Below are positions 46,094-54,935 of a DNA stretch of 64,000 nt, piece by piece. Every line of letters starts with the position of its first letter. Within the stretch, counting starts at the first letter, position 1. The stretch covers positions 1 through 64,000 of the forward strand of contig JBBSUC010000016.1 in the NCBI GenBank assembly GCA_038235275.1, read 5' to 3'. The translations under genes and the position numbers were made by a program. The stretch is from Persicitalea sp038235275. GTDB lineage: Bacteria > Bacteroidota > Bacteroidia > Cytophagales > Spirosomataceae. The notes under the pieces were generated by a model. It did not search any database and had not been told where the DNA came from. It worked only from the letters and a program-made list of their open reading frames with translations.

Positions 46094-47176
46094 ATGCTCA
46101 CGGCCACCGAACAAAACCACTACCTGCGTCAACTGACTTTGCCTGAACTGGGCAGCGCGGGCCAGCAGCGGCTGAAAGACGCGCGGGTGCTGGTGATCGG
46201 GGCGGGAGGACTGGGCTGTCCGGTTCTGACGTACCTCGCGGCGGCGGGCGTGGGTACGCTGGGCGTCGTGGATTTCGACCGCGTGGAAATCAGCAACCTG
46301 CACCGCCAAGTGCTTTTTACGATCGAAGATGCGGGGCGAAATAAGGCCGAAGCGGCAGTGGAACGGCTGGAAATACTGAATCCGCATATCCAGATTGTAG
46401 CGCATCCCCAAGGGCTGACCAAAGAAAACGCCTTGTCCATCGTAAAGGACTATCAAGTTGTTGTGGACGGCTCCGACAATTTTCCAACGCGCTACCTCGT
46501 CAACGACGCCTGCGTGCTGCTGGACAAACCGCTGGTCTTTGGCTCGATCTATAAATTTGAGGGGCAAGTCAGTGTGTTCAACTATCAAGGCGGCCCGACT
46601 TACCGCTGTCTTTATCCGACGCCGCCCGCAGAAGGCGAAGTACCCAACTGCGCCGAAATTGGCGTTATCGGCGTGTTACCCGGCATCATCGGCTCTTTGC
46701 AAGCGATGGAAACGGTGAAGCTCATTGCCGGCTTGGGCGAGGTACTTTCGGGAAATTTGCTGGTGTACGACGCGCTGCGGACTACTTTCCACAAGTATCA
46801 GTTCGCTGCCCGGCCCGAATCCCGCCACATTACGGCTTTGCAAAACGACTACGGCGAAACCTGCGCCATACCGACGGCGGGTCTGGAGGAGATCGATTAC
46901 GAAGAATTGGAACTGGTCATGCAGGAACTTGTTCCGCCGCTACTAGTGGACGTCCGCGAACCGCACGAGTACCTGCAATTCAACCTCGGTGGCGTCAACT
47001 GGCCCCTGAATACAATTGCTCAGCACATTCCAGAACTCCTGGCCCGCACCAGCGTGGTACTTTGCTGCCAATCGGGTGTGAGAAGCCGTAAAGCCTACGA
47101 AATCCTGGCCCCGGCTTTGCCGAATCATCAGTTTAGGCAGTTGAAGGGAGGAGTAGTGTCGGTGCGTTATTCTTGA
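46094..47176 (+). CDS. moeB: MoeB/ThiF-type adenylyltransferase fused to rhodanese
   Basis: The protein activates the C-terminal glycine of a ubiquitin-like sulfur carrier (MoaD or ThiS) with ATP and can pass on sulfur. The E1-like domain (1-245) has the nucleotide loop VLVIGAGGLGCPVLTYLAAAG, DFDRVEISNLHRQ and the VVDGSDNFPTRYLVND block. A rhodanese domain occupies about 265-355, with LVDVREPHEYLQFNLGG and the active-site loop LCCQSGVRSRKA. This fusion (MOCS3-like) is common in Bacteroidota. It lies divergently from the FtsX permease and 130 bp upstream of an XdhC-family gene, which points to molybdenum cofactor work rather than thiamine. Confidence 0.9.
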   Translation: MLTATEQNHYLRQLTLPELGSAGQQRLKDARVLVIGAGGLGCPVLTYLAAAGVGTLGVVDFDRVEISNLHRQVLFTIEDAGRNKAEAAVERLEILNPHIQIVAHPQGLTKENALSIVKDYQVVVDGSDNFPTRYLVNDACVLLDKPLVFGSIYKFEGQVSVFNYQGGPTYRCLYPTPPAEGEVPNCAEIGVIGVLPGIIGSLQAMETVKLIAGLGEVLSGNLLVYDALRTTFHKYQFAARPESRHITALQNDYGETCAIPTAGLEEIDYEELELVMQELVPPLLVDVREPHEYLQFNLGGVNWPLNTIAQHIPELLARTSVVLCCQSGVRSRKAYEILAPALPNHQFRQLKGGVVSVRYS

Positions 47177-47301
47177 ATCGTGTAATCGTTAAACTGTGTA
47201 ATTGCTGTTTTTTGTCTACCTGTTTATTTTTAATCGCTCTATATCAACAACTTAATCCGATATACATATAACGATTCCACAGCAATTCAACGATTCAACA
47301 A
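47170..47301. repeat. Facing octamer arrays between moeB and the xdhC-like gene
   Basis: Five 8-mers in register follow the moeB stop (47170-47209: TTCTTGAA, TCGTGTAA, TCGTTAAA, CTGTGTAA, TTGCTGTT). Before the xdhC ATG lie TTCAACGA and TTCAACAA (47286-47301), the complementary type. TTCAACRA is the same unit as before tyrA. Confidence 0.65.
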
Positions 47302-47306
47302 CAATT

Positions 47307-48419
47307 ATGAAGGAAATCAAATCCGTCCTCATCGCTTACGACCGCCTCGACCACGCTCACCAACGCGCGGCTTTGGCAACGGTAGTGCGGGTGGAGGGTT
47401 CGTCGTACCGCCGCACGGGTGCGCGGATGCTGGTGGTGGATGATGGCACCTGGGTGGGCGGCATCAGCGGCGGCTGCCTGGAAGGCGACGCGCTGAAAAG
47501 GGCGCGGCTGGCGATTGCCCGTTCGAAACCAATTCTGGTTACCTACGACACCACCGAGGACGATGCGCACCAAATCGGCGTGGGTCTGGGCTGCAATGGC
47601 ATCATCGATGTACTGCTGACGCCCGTCCTGCCCAACGACCCGCGCAGCCCCATTTCGGTGTTGCAGCAAGTCGTGGCCGACCGCCGCCAAACCAACGTTT
47701 TGCTTACCGTTATAAAGCTGGAGGGTGATCTGAACGGCTTCGGGATGGGAAACATCATTCGTTACGCTGACCGCGAAAGCTTGCGCGGATTGGGCGATGA
47801 AGCTTTGGTTGAGCGCCTGGAAGAAAGCATTCAGTGGGTGGTTGGGAATAGCAAATCGGCGGCTTTGTCCTTTGTCTTAGAAGATGGACGTGAATTGGAA
47901 ATCTTTGCCGAATTCCTGCCACCTGAGCTGCACGTGATTATTATGGGGCATCAGTACGACGTTTTTCCGTTGGCCAAAGTAATTAAGGAAGCGGGCTGGC
48001 GGGCGACCATTGTGGCCAATCCACAAAAAATTCATCGAGAAGTGGCCGCACTGGTCGGCGTGGTAGTAGCGCCGGATGAATTCTCACCCAAAATCATCGA
48101 CAATTACTCGGCGGTTATTCTTATGTCGCACGATTTCAAAACGGATAAAAGTAGTTTGCCGCTGGTACTGAATGCGCCCTACATTGGGCTGCTTGGACCA
48201 AGGGTTCGGGCGGAGAGAATCTTTGCTGAACTGCGCGAAGAAGGCATCGCCATTTCACCGGAAGTTGAAGACCGTATTTTTGCGCCCGTTGGCCTGGATA
48301 TTGGGGCGATTACGCCCGAAGAGATTGCCCTGTCGATGGTGGCCGAAATCAGGGCGGTATTTTCGCAGCGCGAAGGCGGGATGCTTCGTGAGCGATCTTC
48401 TACGATTCATGAGCGATAA
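47307..48419 (+). CDS. XdhC/CoxI-family molybdoenzyme maturation protein
   Basis: XdhC proteins bind molybdopterin cofactor and insert it, after sulfuration, into xanthine-dehydrogenase-type enzymes. The N-terminal XdhC_CoxI domain shows ALATVVRVEGSSYRRTGARM, VGGISGGCLEGDAL and IGVGLGCNGIIDVLL; the C-terminal Rossmann-like domain shows HVIIMGHQYDVFPLAKVIKE and PYIGLLGPRVRAERIF. The length is 370 residues. Its position after moeB supports a shared role in molybdenum cofactor supply. No molybdoenzyme gene is in the window. Confidence 0.87.
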   Translation: MKEIKSVLIAYDRLDHAHQRAALATVVRVEGSSYRRTGARMLVVDDGTWVGGISGGCLEGDALKRARLAIARSKPILVTYDTTEDDAHQIGVGLGCNGIIDVLLTPVLPNDPRSPISVLQQVVADRRQTNVLLTVIKLEGDLNGFGMGNIIRYADRESLRGLGDEALVERLEESIQWVVGNSKSAALSFVLEDGRELEIFAEFLPPELHVIIMGHQYDVFPLAKVIKEAGWRATIVANPQKIHREVAALVGVVVAPDEFSPKIIDNYSAVILMSHDFKTDKSSLPLVLNAPYIGLLGPRVRAERIFAELREEGIAISPEVEDRIFAPVGLDIGAITPEEIALSMVAEIRAVFSQREGGMLRERSSTIHER

Positions 48420-48884
48420 GGGAGAAATATTATCCATGATTTAGAAATTTTGCCGTTTTTTCCTCCCCCATTAATTCTATCAAATACTTGGATAGTACCA
48501 TTACATGGTATTCTTCTTTTCCTATTTTTCAAAAAAACTTCCTGCTTTTTTCCATTTTTTCGCTTGTACTCCCAAAAGTCTGCTTTACGGGAGGAAATAC
48601 CAAACCGACACGAAAACGCTTCTTGGCTACTTTCGGCCCTTTGCCGTAAATCTCCTTGCTTTTCCATCGTTTCGCAAATCATTGTTTCGACAAATTTGGC
48701 CTTCGTAGAATATATATATTTGTATTTTACGAAGATTGTTCTACATAATTCAACAAGGATTAGCGTCATTTTTAGTATACATTAAGTACTGTAAGTCAGT
48801 TTTTTATCGAACGGTAAAACTTTTTTTATGCAATTGCGTTACCTTTGCTGACTATTAAATTATGTAGAACGAACCTGATTATGC
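48420..48884. other. AT-rich intergenic region with inverted repeats and a candidate promoter
   Basis: No gene is supported. Three signals are visible: an inverted repeat CTTCGTA/TACGAAG around 48704-48736; a perfect 13-bp inverted repeat GTTCTACATAATT (48738-48750) and its complement (48858-48870); and a -7 element TACCTTTG at 48840-48847, 38 bp before the transglycosylase ATG. Confidence 0.6.
48738..48870. repeat. 13-bp inverted repeat pair, 133-bp span
   Basis: GTTCTACATAATT at 48738-48750 and its exact complement at 48858-48870 enclose 107 bp. No target-site duplication is visible outside. The right copy lies just downstream of the -7 element, in the position of an operator. Confidence 0.6.
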
Positions 48885-49688
48885 ATGATACGATTCCTAA
48901 TGATTGCCGTGTCGTTGATGTCGCTGGGCGTGTTTACTTTCGATCGCACAGACACTAACACACCGGCCACCGAAGTCACTTCGGAGCCAACAGTAACCGC
49001 AGTAGAACCCAATTTTGATTTAAGTATTCTCAATGTGCAGTTTTGTGGCGACACCCTGCCCCTGCATCAGTCCACGGTAGCCAAGCGCTACCAAAACGCC
49101 GTCCGCTTTTACGACCACCCATCTTTCGCGCGTTCCCACGCGGGCAGCAAGAAAAAGATGAAGCAGGTCGAAGCCATCCTGAAAAAGCAAGGCATCCCCT
49201 CCGATTTCAAGTACATGCCTTACATCGAAAGCGCGATGAACGGTGAAGCCGTTTCGTCGCGTGGTGCGGGAGGCTACTGGCAGTTCATGCCCGCCACCGC
49301 TGAGGGCCTGGGTCTGGTCGTGAACGACCAAATTGACGAGCGCAAGGATTTGGTGAAATCCACCAAAGCCGCCGCCAAGTACCTCAAATGGCTCTACAAC
49401 GAGCTGGGCGACTGGACGCTGGTGGCAGCCGCCTACAACGCCGGTCCCAACCGCATCATTCGCCACATGGACAAGCAGGACAAAGACAACTACTTCGCCC
49501 TGCGCCTCAATGGCGAGACCACGAAATACGTCTATCGACTGGTAGCCGTGAAGGAGTGGGTCAACCAACCCGAGCGCAGCACGACCTGGGCCGAGGAAGG
49601 CACCGTAACCAAAGTGATGACCTACATGAAGCGCAAGCGCGAAGCTGCCGAAGTAGCGCAGGCGTTGCTGCTGGCGAGCGCGAGGTAG
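48885..49688 (+). CDS. Lytic murein transglycosylase (MltD/SLT type)
   Basis: The enzyme cleaves glycan strands of peptidoglycan with formation of 1,6-anhydromuramic acid. It has 267 residues, an N-terminal signal-like segment (MIRFLMIAVSLMSLGVFTFD) and a family 1 SLT domain at about 95-235. The catalytic Glu is in YIESAMNGEAVSSRGAGG, followed by YWQFMPATAEGLGL, ERKDLVKSTKAAAKYLKWLY and LVAAAYNAGPNRI. No LysM repeats follow, in contrast with E. coli MltD. A Bacteroidota -7 element lies 38 bp upstream. Confidence 0.9.
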   Translation: MIRFLMIAVSLMSLGVFTFDRTDTNTPATEVTSEPTVTAVEPNFDLSILNVQFCGDTLPLHQSTVAKRYQNAVRFYDHPSFARSHAGSKKKMKQVEAILKKQGIPSDFKYMPYIESAMNGEAVSSRGAGGYWQFMPATAEGLGLVVNDQIDERKDLVKSTKAAAKYLKWLYNELGDWTLVAAAYNAGPNRIIRHMDKQDKDNYFALRLNGETTKYVYRLVAVKEWVNQPERSTTWAEEGTVTKVMTYMKRKREAAEVAQALLLASAR

Positions 49689-49694
49689 TCTTTA

Positions 49695-49722
49695 GGCTTT
49701 CGGCAGTCGGCTATCAGCTTGT
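49695..49722 (+). repeat. Heptamer array after the transglycosylase gene
   Basis: GGCTTTC, GGCAGTC, GGCTATC and AGCTTGT are in a 7-nt register starting 6 bp after the stop codon. The unit matches that before the patatin gene. Confidence 0.6.
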
Positions 49723-49777
49723 GTTTGTCCCGATTGCGAATTGGGGTCAACGGGACACGGTGAAAGAAGTCGCCTTC

Positions 49778-50278
49778 TTATTTCTTACGTGGAATGGGTA
49801 GGTGCCAATCCAGTTCTTCTACCTCTTTAAGACTATATTTGGATTCTTTGTACAATTTATCCGAAGCAACGACAATCCAAGGTAGATTCTCAATATTTTC
49901 TTTCAGAAAACTAAAAATCACGAGAGAAGTATCCGGTGAACTGATGCGTACTTCCTAATCCCATTTACTGGTCCCAAGGAGAGCATTGTAGCTTGTATTA
50001 GGCAAAATGTACGGATACGTTTTATCGATTGTCGGAGTCATTGGAAATATCCCATCGGTAGAGACTAAATAGTAAAGTGTGTCATTAGACTGGTTGAATA
50101 ACCACAGCCTTTCATCTCCCGGAGGTTCACAGCCAGCCAGCAACAAACAAACAGCAAGAAAGAGGGCGACACCCTTTCTTGCTGTTTTTGGGTTATTGAC
50201 GAGCAGCCGATGAGCTATCTCTCCGTCAAAAGAGAGAGAAGAATCTTGGACGGAGGGAGCTAATAAGGAATGCTTCAT
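49778..50278 (-). pseudogene. Lipoprotein, second copy of a tandem pair, with internal TAG
   Basis: The gene starts at ATG 50276-50278 inside the stop of its paralogue (ATGA overlap). It has a lipoprotein-like hydrophobic stretch ending LLLAGC and then ERLWLFNQSNDTLYYLV, parallel to the upstream copy (DRLWLHNQTGDTLYFCL). A TAG at 49955-49957 interrupts it after LLGTSKWD, but the same frame continues with SSPDTSLVIFSFLKENIEN and ends WHLPIPRKK at a TAA (49778-49780). These match SPDNSLVVFYFLKKDMEN and WHLPIPKE of the intact copy, so the stop is a lesion. The family is unknown to me. Confidence 0.82.
50150..50186. other. Long hairpin inside the lipoprotein pseudogene
   Basis: AACAGCAAGAAAG (50150-50162) pairs perfectly with 50174-50186 and is flanked by T tracts on both sides. 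It encodes part of the signal segment, yet has the form of a bidirectional terminator. Confidence 0.55.
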
Positions 50279-50682
50279 TCTTTTGGAATTGGTAAATGCC
50301 AGTTCAATGCTTCTATCTCATCAATATGGTATTTGGATTCCCGGTAGAGTTTCTTTTCTACAATTTCGGACCAAGAATTGTTCTCCATATCTTTTTTTAG
50401 AAAATAGAAAACCACCAAGGAATTATCAGGCGACCTCCCTAGAATGCTCGGTGTCCAACTTCCACTTCCAGTTTGCTCATTGTATTCTTCATTAGGCAAA
50501 ATGTAGTCGCTAGACTTGTTAGCTGCGGGTATGGAAGGCAGGACCGTATCATAAGCCAGACAAAAATACAGGGTGTCCCCGGTTTGGTTATGGAGCCAGA
50601 GTCTGTCGTCGCTGGGGGGATCGCAACTGAAAATGCAAAAAGCAGCAAAAAGAAGTATTATTTCCTTTCCTACCGCTATCAA
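50275..50682 (-). CDS. Putative lipoprotein of unknown family
   Basis: The likely start is the TTG at 50680-50682, one base past the stop of the metalloprotease gene, giving MIAVGKEIILLFAAFCIFSC with a lipobox-like end (FSC); ATG codons further upstream in this frame overlap that gene. The mature part of about 115 residues has DRLWLHNQTGDTLYF, LPSIPAANKSSDYILPNEEYN, SPDNSLVVFYFLKKDMEN and ends NWHLPIPKE. I do not recognise the family. It is duplicated downstream in a broken copy, with which it overlaps by 4 bp. The close coupling with a secreted metalloprotease suggests a joint function, such as an immunity or partner protein, but nothing in the sequence proves it. Confidence 0.65.
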   Translation of the reverse strand: MIAVGKEIILLFAAFCIFSCDPPSDDRLWLHNQTGDTLYFCLAYDTVLPSIPAANKSSDYILPNEEYNEQTGSGSWTPSILGRSPDNSLVVFYFLKKDMENNSWSEIVEKKLYRESKYHIDEIEALNWHLPIPKE

Positions 50683-50683
50683 T

Positions 50684-51673
50684 CTACGGGCAGGTAGATG
50701 AAGTGTTAAACCCTGGGCACTTGAGCGGAAACCGCGCCTGATTCCACATCGCATTTGGATCATTGAAAAGCAGGTCGAAATAAGATCTGTTATTCGCATC
50801 AGTCTCAGTATAAAAGCACTCATGGTTCTAACTGTTAGCAAAAATATAACTACCAACTGTTGCTCTGACTGCGCTCAAAGCGCTAGTTGGAGCCTTAAAA
50901 GTGTAAAAGCAGAGAAGCCCATAATCTTCCGCCTGTAGAATATGGCCAAATTCATGCTTTATCAAATCTGAGTCACTTCCTTGTCCGGCTTGCAAAAAGA
51001 TTTTGCCATTTGCCCGAGTTGATCCAGGCAATGTAAATGAGCCGTAATTCATGTACGAAGCAGTATAGAGTGGCACGCCTTTGTAATTACCGACGAGCGT
51101 CATGCCAGGCACCTTATAATCCTGAGCATTAATGAACATTGCATTATACACTTTATCCAGAAGGTCGGTAGCATTGGGATTTGCCTGAGCCACACCTTTC
51201 CCAACGTTAAAGTTATACATAATATCGTACACCACCGAGGCGTAGCCCGTCGTGTAAGTCATCTGCACCCAGGTGTAGGCATCACTCGCCCCGATGCTCT
51301 TGGTATGTAGGGCGCCAATGGCGGCGATCTGGTAGGTGTAGAGCGCGTAGCCGATGGCGATGTCCTCGCTGAAACCCTCCGCACCCAGGTAGTTGCCTAG
51401 TGTCTGCTCGTCGTTCCAGAGACTATAACAGATATCATCTGGGTCAGATTGCTGTTCGATCCATTTTTTCTATGCCCAAGTCAGGTTGTCCTCCCATTGC
51501 GTTCGGGAGACGCCGTTTCCCATGCGTCGGGCGTTTCGGTTGGTGTCGAGTGCGCTTACATTCTTGTCGCCGGTCGGTTTGGTGGTCACTTGAGTCTCGT
51601 TGCGGCAGCTCGCCACAAAGAACAGAAACAACACAGAGCAAACCAAGGCGGGTGAAATTTTGAATCCTTTCAT
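50684..51673 (-). pseudogene. Secreted zinc-metalloprotease-like lipoprotein with two internal TAG codons
   Basis: The frame starts at ATG 51673 with a lipoprotein signal (MKGFKISPALVCSVLFLFFV, then ASC). It runs through a TAG at 51470-51472 (NLTWA-stop-KKWIEQQSD), continues with SLWNDEQTLGNYLGAEGFS and SDAYTWVQMTYTTGYASVV, and reaches the zinc motif LIKHEFGHILQAEDYG (HExxH). A second TAG at 50828-50830 follows SYIFANS, after which the frame goes on with NHECFYTETDANNRSYF, a suitable third metal ligand region, and WNQARFPLKCP before the TAG at 50684-50686. No ATG near either internal stop would make a sensible start. The gene is therefore broken twice but well preserved in between. The family resembles small secreted HExxH proteins of Bacteroidota; the substrate is unknown. 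Confidence 0.8.
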
Positions 51674-51924
51674 GATTTTAAAAAGTTTGATGGTGAAACA
51701 TTGAACATTTGCCAAGCCCCGCGTCCGGTCGCCAAAACTGCCGCGGGGCTTTATTCTTAAACGAGCGTATTGAGATGGGATGTTACTTGGAAAGATTCCT
51801 GTGGCGAATAGCGATATTCTCAAAGTGAATAATCCAACCTTTCTTGCTTCGTCCGACCTCAGCACAGAGAAACTTCGTGCCCCCCAATTTAGCCAATCGA
51901 CTTTAAAACCAGCGTAGCGAATCG

Positions 51925-51932
51925 TACCTTTG
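51925..51932 (+). promoter_or_regulatory. -7 promoter element of the cyclophilin gene
   Basis: TACCTTTG at 51925-51932 matches TAnnTTTG. A TTTA at 51902-51905 stands 19 nt upstream where the -33 element should be. The ATG follows 37 bp downstream. Confidence 0.55.
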
Positions 51933-51969
51933 CGGCTTAATTTATGTTTTAACTGAAAAAAAAATAGCT

Positions 51970-52416
51970 ATGACTAAGGCAGAAATGGTGACCGATAAAG
52001 GGACAATGCAAATCGAGTTTTACGACGATGACGCCCCGAAGACGGTCGAGAACTTTGTAAATTTATCCAAAAAAGGCTTCTACGACGGCCTGACCTTCCA
52101 CCGCGTCATCCCCAATTTCATGATTCAGGGCGGTGATCCGCAAGGCACGGGCGGGGGCGGCCCCGGCTACAAGATCGACTGCGAGCTAACGGGCGAAAAG
52201 CAGTACCACGACCGAGGCGTGCTGTCGATGGCCCACGCGGGCCGCAACACTGGCGGCTCGCAGTTTTTTATCTGCCACAGCCGCGACAACACCGCTCACC
52301 TCGACCGCAACCACACCTGTTTCGGTAAAGTCGTGGAGGGTTTGGAGGTCATCGACGCCATCCGGCAGGGCGACAAGATTCAGAAGATCACGATCCAGGA
52401 GGGGGCGATGGCGTAG
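51970..52416 (+). CDS. Peptidylprolyl isomerase, cyclophilin type
   Basis: The 148-residue enzyme speeds cis-trans isomerisation at prolyl bonds. It has no signal peptide and is thus cytosolic. Family blocks are all present: APKTVENFVNLSKKGFYDGL, the catalytic Arg in FHRVIPNFMIQGGDPQGTG, SMAHAGRNTGGSQFFICHS, and HLDRNHTCFGKVVEGLEVID. The gene stands alone between a decayed operon and a convergent permease gene and ends at one of the strongest terminators in the window. Confidence 0.94.
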   Translation: MTKAEMVTDKGTMQIEFYDDDAPKTVENFVNLSKKGFYDGLTFHRVIPNFMIQGGDPQGTGGGGPGYKIDCELTGEKQYHDRGVLSMAHAGRNTGGSQFFICHSRDNTAHLDRNHTCFGKVVEGLEVIDAIRQGDKIQKITIQEGAMA

Positions 52417-52439
52417 GGATTCGCCCACATTTTTGTATC

Positions 52440-52477
52440 AGTCAGGCCGCCCGAAACCAGTTTCGGGCGGCCTGACT
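52440..52477. terminator. 17-bp stem terminator between convergent genes
   Basis: AGTCAGGCCGCCCGAAA (52440-52456) pairs perfectly with 52461-52477 over a 4-nt loop, then CGTTTT. It separates the cyclophilin gene from the convergent permease gene and may serve both. Confidence 0.9.
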
Positions 52478-52509
52478 CGTTTTGCTGCTGGCGGCTATTT
52501 TTGCCTGAC

Positions 52510-54888
52510 TCACTCACTCCGCAACGACTTTACCGGGTTCACACTCGCCGCCTTCACCGCCTGATAACTCATCGTCAGAAAAGCGACCAACCCCGCCAAG
52601 CCGCCTGCCAACAGAAAGGCCCAAACGGGTACGTCGATGCGGTAAGCAAAATCCTGTAACCAGGTATCCATGCCGTACCAGGCAATGGGCGCGGCGACCA
52701 CCAAGGCAAAACCCACCAGTTTCATGAAATCTTTGGAAAGCAGCGTCACAATGCTGGTCACGCTGGCCCCCATGACTTTTCGGATGCCGATTTCCTTCGT
52801 CCTTTGCTCGGCGGTGAAGGCGACCAGGCCCAGCAAGCCCAAGCAGGAAATAAAAATAGACAATCCCGCAAATAAACTGAACACCCGCGAAGTCTGGACT
52901 TCCTTGTGGTAAGTTTTGTCGAAGGCTTCGTCCAAAAATTCGTACTCGAAGGGGTAGCCGGGAAACTGCTTTTCCCAGGCGGCTTTCAGCAGCGGCACCG
53001 TGGTGGCCAGTTCTGTGCCTTGCAGTTTGAGCGCCAGCGGACCCCAGATGGCGTTGCCGATGAGCATCATCGGCATAATCTTGCTTTTCAAATCCATTTG
53101 GTTGAAATCCTTCACGACGCCGATAATCTGCCCGTTGACGGGTATTTCGACGTAGCCGCCCTCGGCATTGTATTGGTAGGTAACGTAACCGATGGTTTTG
53201 CCCAGCTTCCAACCGTACTTTTTCATGGCCTCTTGATTGACCACGAAATTACTGCGGTCGCCAGTGTTATCTTTTTGAAAAAACCTTCCTTCGGCCAGCT
53301 TCACCCCGAAAACCGCCGGAAACTGGCTGTCCACAAATAATTGACCGATCGTCACGTCGTCCTGTGGACCCGTGACTGACTGCGGCGATAACTTATTAAT
53401 GCCCAGCCCCATGCCGGGCAGCATCGACACCTGCGTCAGGGCTTTCACACTGGCCAACTGCTGTATTTCATTCCGAAAAGCCGACATTTGACTTTCCGAA
53501 GCTTGGGACGGCGGATTCAGCGACAGCACCTGATCGCGTTGGTAGCCCAAATCCTTATGTTGCAAATACCGAAGCTGGTCCATGACTACGATCGTGGCCA
53601 CCAGCATGACGATAGAAATCACGAACTGCACCACCACCAGACCACGCCGCACGTAGGCCCGCCCGCTGTTGGGCAGCAGGTAGTTTTTTAGCACTTTCAC
53701 GGGATTGAAATTTGAGAGTACAAAGGCAGGATACAAACCCGTAAGTAGACTGGTCAACAGTATGAATCCGACTAGCAGAAGCAATCTGGAAGAGGTAAGC
53801 AAGGGAGCAAGCGTCAATTTTTTATCCGCAAAATCATTGAAGAACGGTAAAGCCATTTGCGCCAGCAACAGGGCAAAAGCCGTAGCAATAAGTGTAAAAA
53901 GGAACGACTCGCCCATAAACTGCTTGATGAGTTGCGAACGCCTGGCCCCCATCGCCTTGCGGACGCCCACTTCCCGCGCCCGCAATGTGGACCGCGCCGA
54001 AGAGAGATTAAGGTAATTAAAGCACGCCAGCAGCAGAATGCATAAGGCAACCGATGCAAAAATGCGCACGAACTCGATAGCGTTGGTCGCCCGCACCCGG
54101 TCGTCCATGCGGTGACGGAGGTAAATGTCGCGCAACGGAATCACGTCCAGCGACCAGGCAGCGGCGTTAGGGTCTTTAGCTTGCTTGGCAATGGCAGGCA
54201 GTCGGCTTTTTATTTTTTCAAAAGAAGCTCCCGGACTCAGCAGGAAATAGGTCATTCCCGCAAAATCCCAGTATGAACCGTTGCCTTGGTTCAGTAAAGC
54301 TTTGGCATTCAAGCTGGACGCCAAAAAGTCGATGGGCAGGTGCGTGTTTTCGGGCGTGTCCCGCATGACGCCCGCTACGGTGAACGTGACCTTTCCCTGT
54401 AACTGCACGTCGAGCGTTTGGCCCACGGGTGGCGTGTTGGCGAAGTACTTGGTCGCCATGCCCTGTGAAATCACGACTTGGTTTGGTAAATCCAGTGCCT
54501 CCCGCAAACTGCCCTCGACCATCGGGAAATCGAAGATTTTGGTGAGGTTAGAATCGGCCAGGCAAAAGCGGCCTTCGTAGGTCGCCAAATCGCGCCGAGA
54601 CACCAGCGCCCGACGCGGCGAAACCTGCGTGACGGCCTCGACTCCTGTTTGTTTTTTCAATAAATCACCAAACGACGAGCCACTCGACGACGAATCCAGA
54701 AATTGCTGCAGCAATCCGATGCGGTCAGCCTTGGGTTGGTTCTGGTCAAAACTAAGATCGTCCAGCACGTAAAGCGTGATGACCAAACAAGTCGCCAGCC
54801 CAACCGAAAGCCCGGCGATGTTGATGAGAGAATACGTCCGTTGCTTAATCAGGTTGCGGAGGGCGATTCTGAAATAGTTTTTGAGCAT
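52510..54888 (-). CDS. MacB/FtsX-type ABC transporter permease (second copy)
   Basis: The 792-residue protein has the same layout as the product of 43426-45852: N-terminal MLKNYFRIALRNLIKQRTYS, a large periplasmic domain, a first FtsX block (LLLACFNYLNLSSARSTLRA, EVGVRKAMGARRSQLIKQFM), a second periplasmic domain, and a last FtsX block (SIFISCLGLLGLVAFTAEQR, KEIGIRKVMGASVTSIVTLL). It lacks an ATPase domain. The two proteins are clearly homologous but far from identical. The start at 54888 follows the family motif; an ATG nine codons upstream is less likely. Upstream DNA shares a palindrome and a GGCATGGG element with the first permease gene, which implies one regulator for both. Confidence 0.88.
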   Translation of the reverse strand: MLKNYFRIALRNLIKQRTYSLINIAGLSVGLATCLVITLYVLDDLSFDQNQPKADRIGLLQQFLDSSSSGSSFGDLLKKQTGVEAVTQVSPRRALVSRRDLATYEGRFCLADSNLTKIFDFPMVEGSLREALDLPNQVVISQGMATKYFANTPPVGQTLDVQLQGKVTFTVAGVMRDTPENTHLPIDFLASSLNAKALLNQGNGSYWDFAGMTYFLLSPGASFEKIKSRLPAIAKQAKDPNAAAWSLDVIPLRDIYLRHRMDDRVRATNAIEFVRIFASVALCILLLACFNYLNLSSARSTLRAREVGVRKAMGARRSQLIKQFMGESFLFTLIATAFALLLAQMALPFFNDFADKKLTLAPLLTSSRLLLLVGFILLTSLLTGLYPAFVLSNFNPVKVLKNYLLPNSGRAYVRRGLVVVQFVISIVMLVATIVVMDQLRYLQHKDLGYQRDQVLSLNPPSQASESQMSAFRNEIQQLASVKALTQVSMLPGMGLGINKLSPQSVTGPQDDVTIGQLFVDSQFPAVFGVKLAEGRFFQKDNTGDRSNFVVNQEAMKKYGWKLGKTIGYVTYQYNAEGGYVEIPVNGQIIGVVKDFNQMDLKSKIMPMMLIGNAIWGPLALKLQGTELATTVPLLKAAWEKQFPGYPFEYEFLDEAFDKTYHKEVQTSRVFSLFAGLSIFISCLGLLGLVAFTAEQRTKEIGIRKVMGASVTSIVTLLSKDFMKLVGFALVVAAPIAWYGMDTWLQDFAYRIDVPVWAFLLAGGLAGLVAFLTMSYQAVKAASVNPVKSLRSE

Positions 54889-54935
54889 AATCATTTCCTG
54901 TGGGGGCGAACCCATGTATTCGCCCAGCCTGTTCC

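Noticed and set aside
2664..51472. Genome-wide recoding of TAG (and TAA) as Gln
   Set aside because: TAG is the natural stop of many intact genes here (ftsK, csgE, cyclophilin, tyrA, pfkA, the exporter), with no sensible continuation after it. Only local read-through or mutation remains possible.
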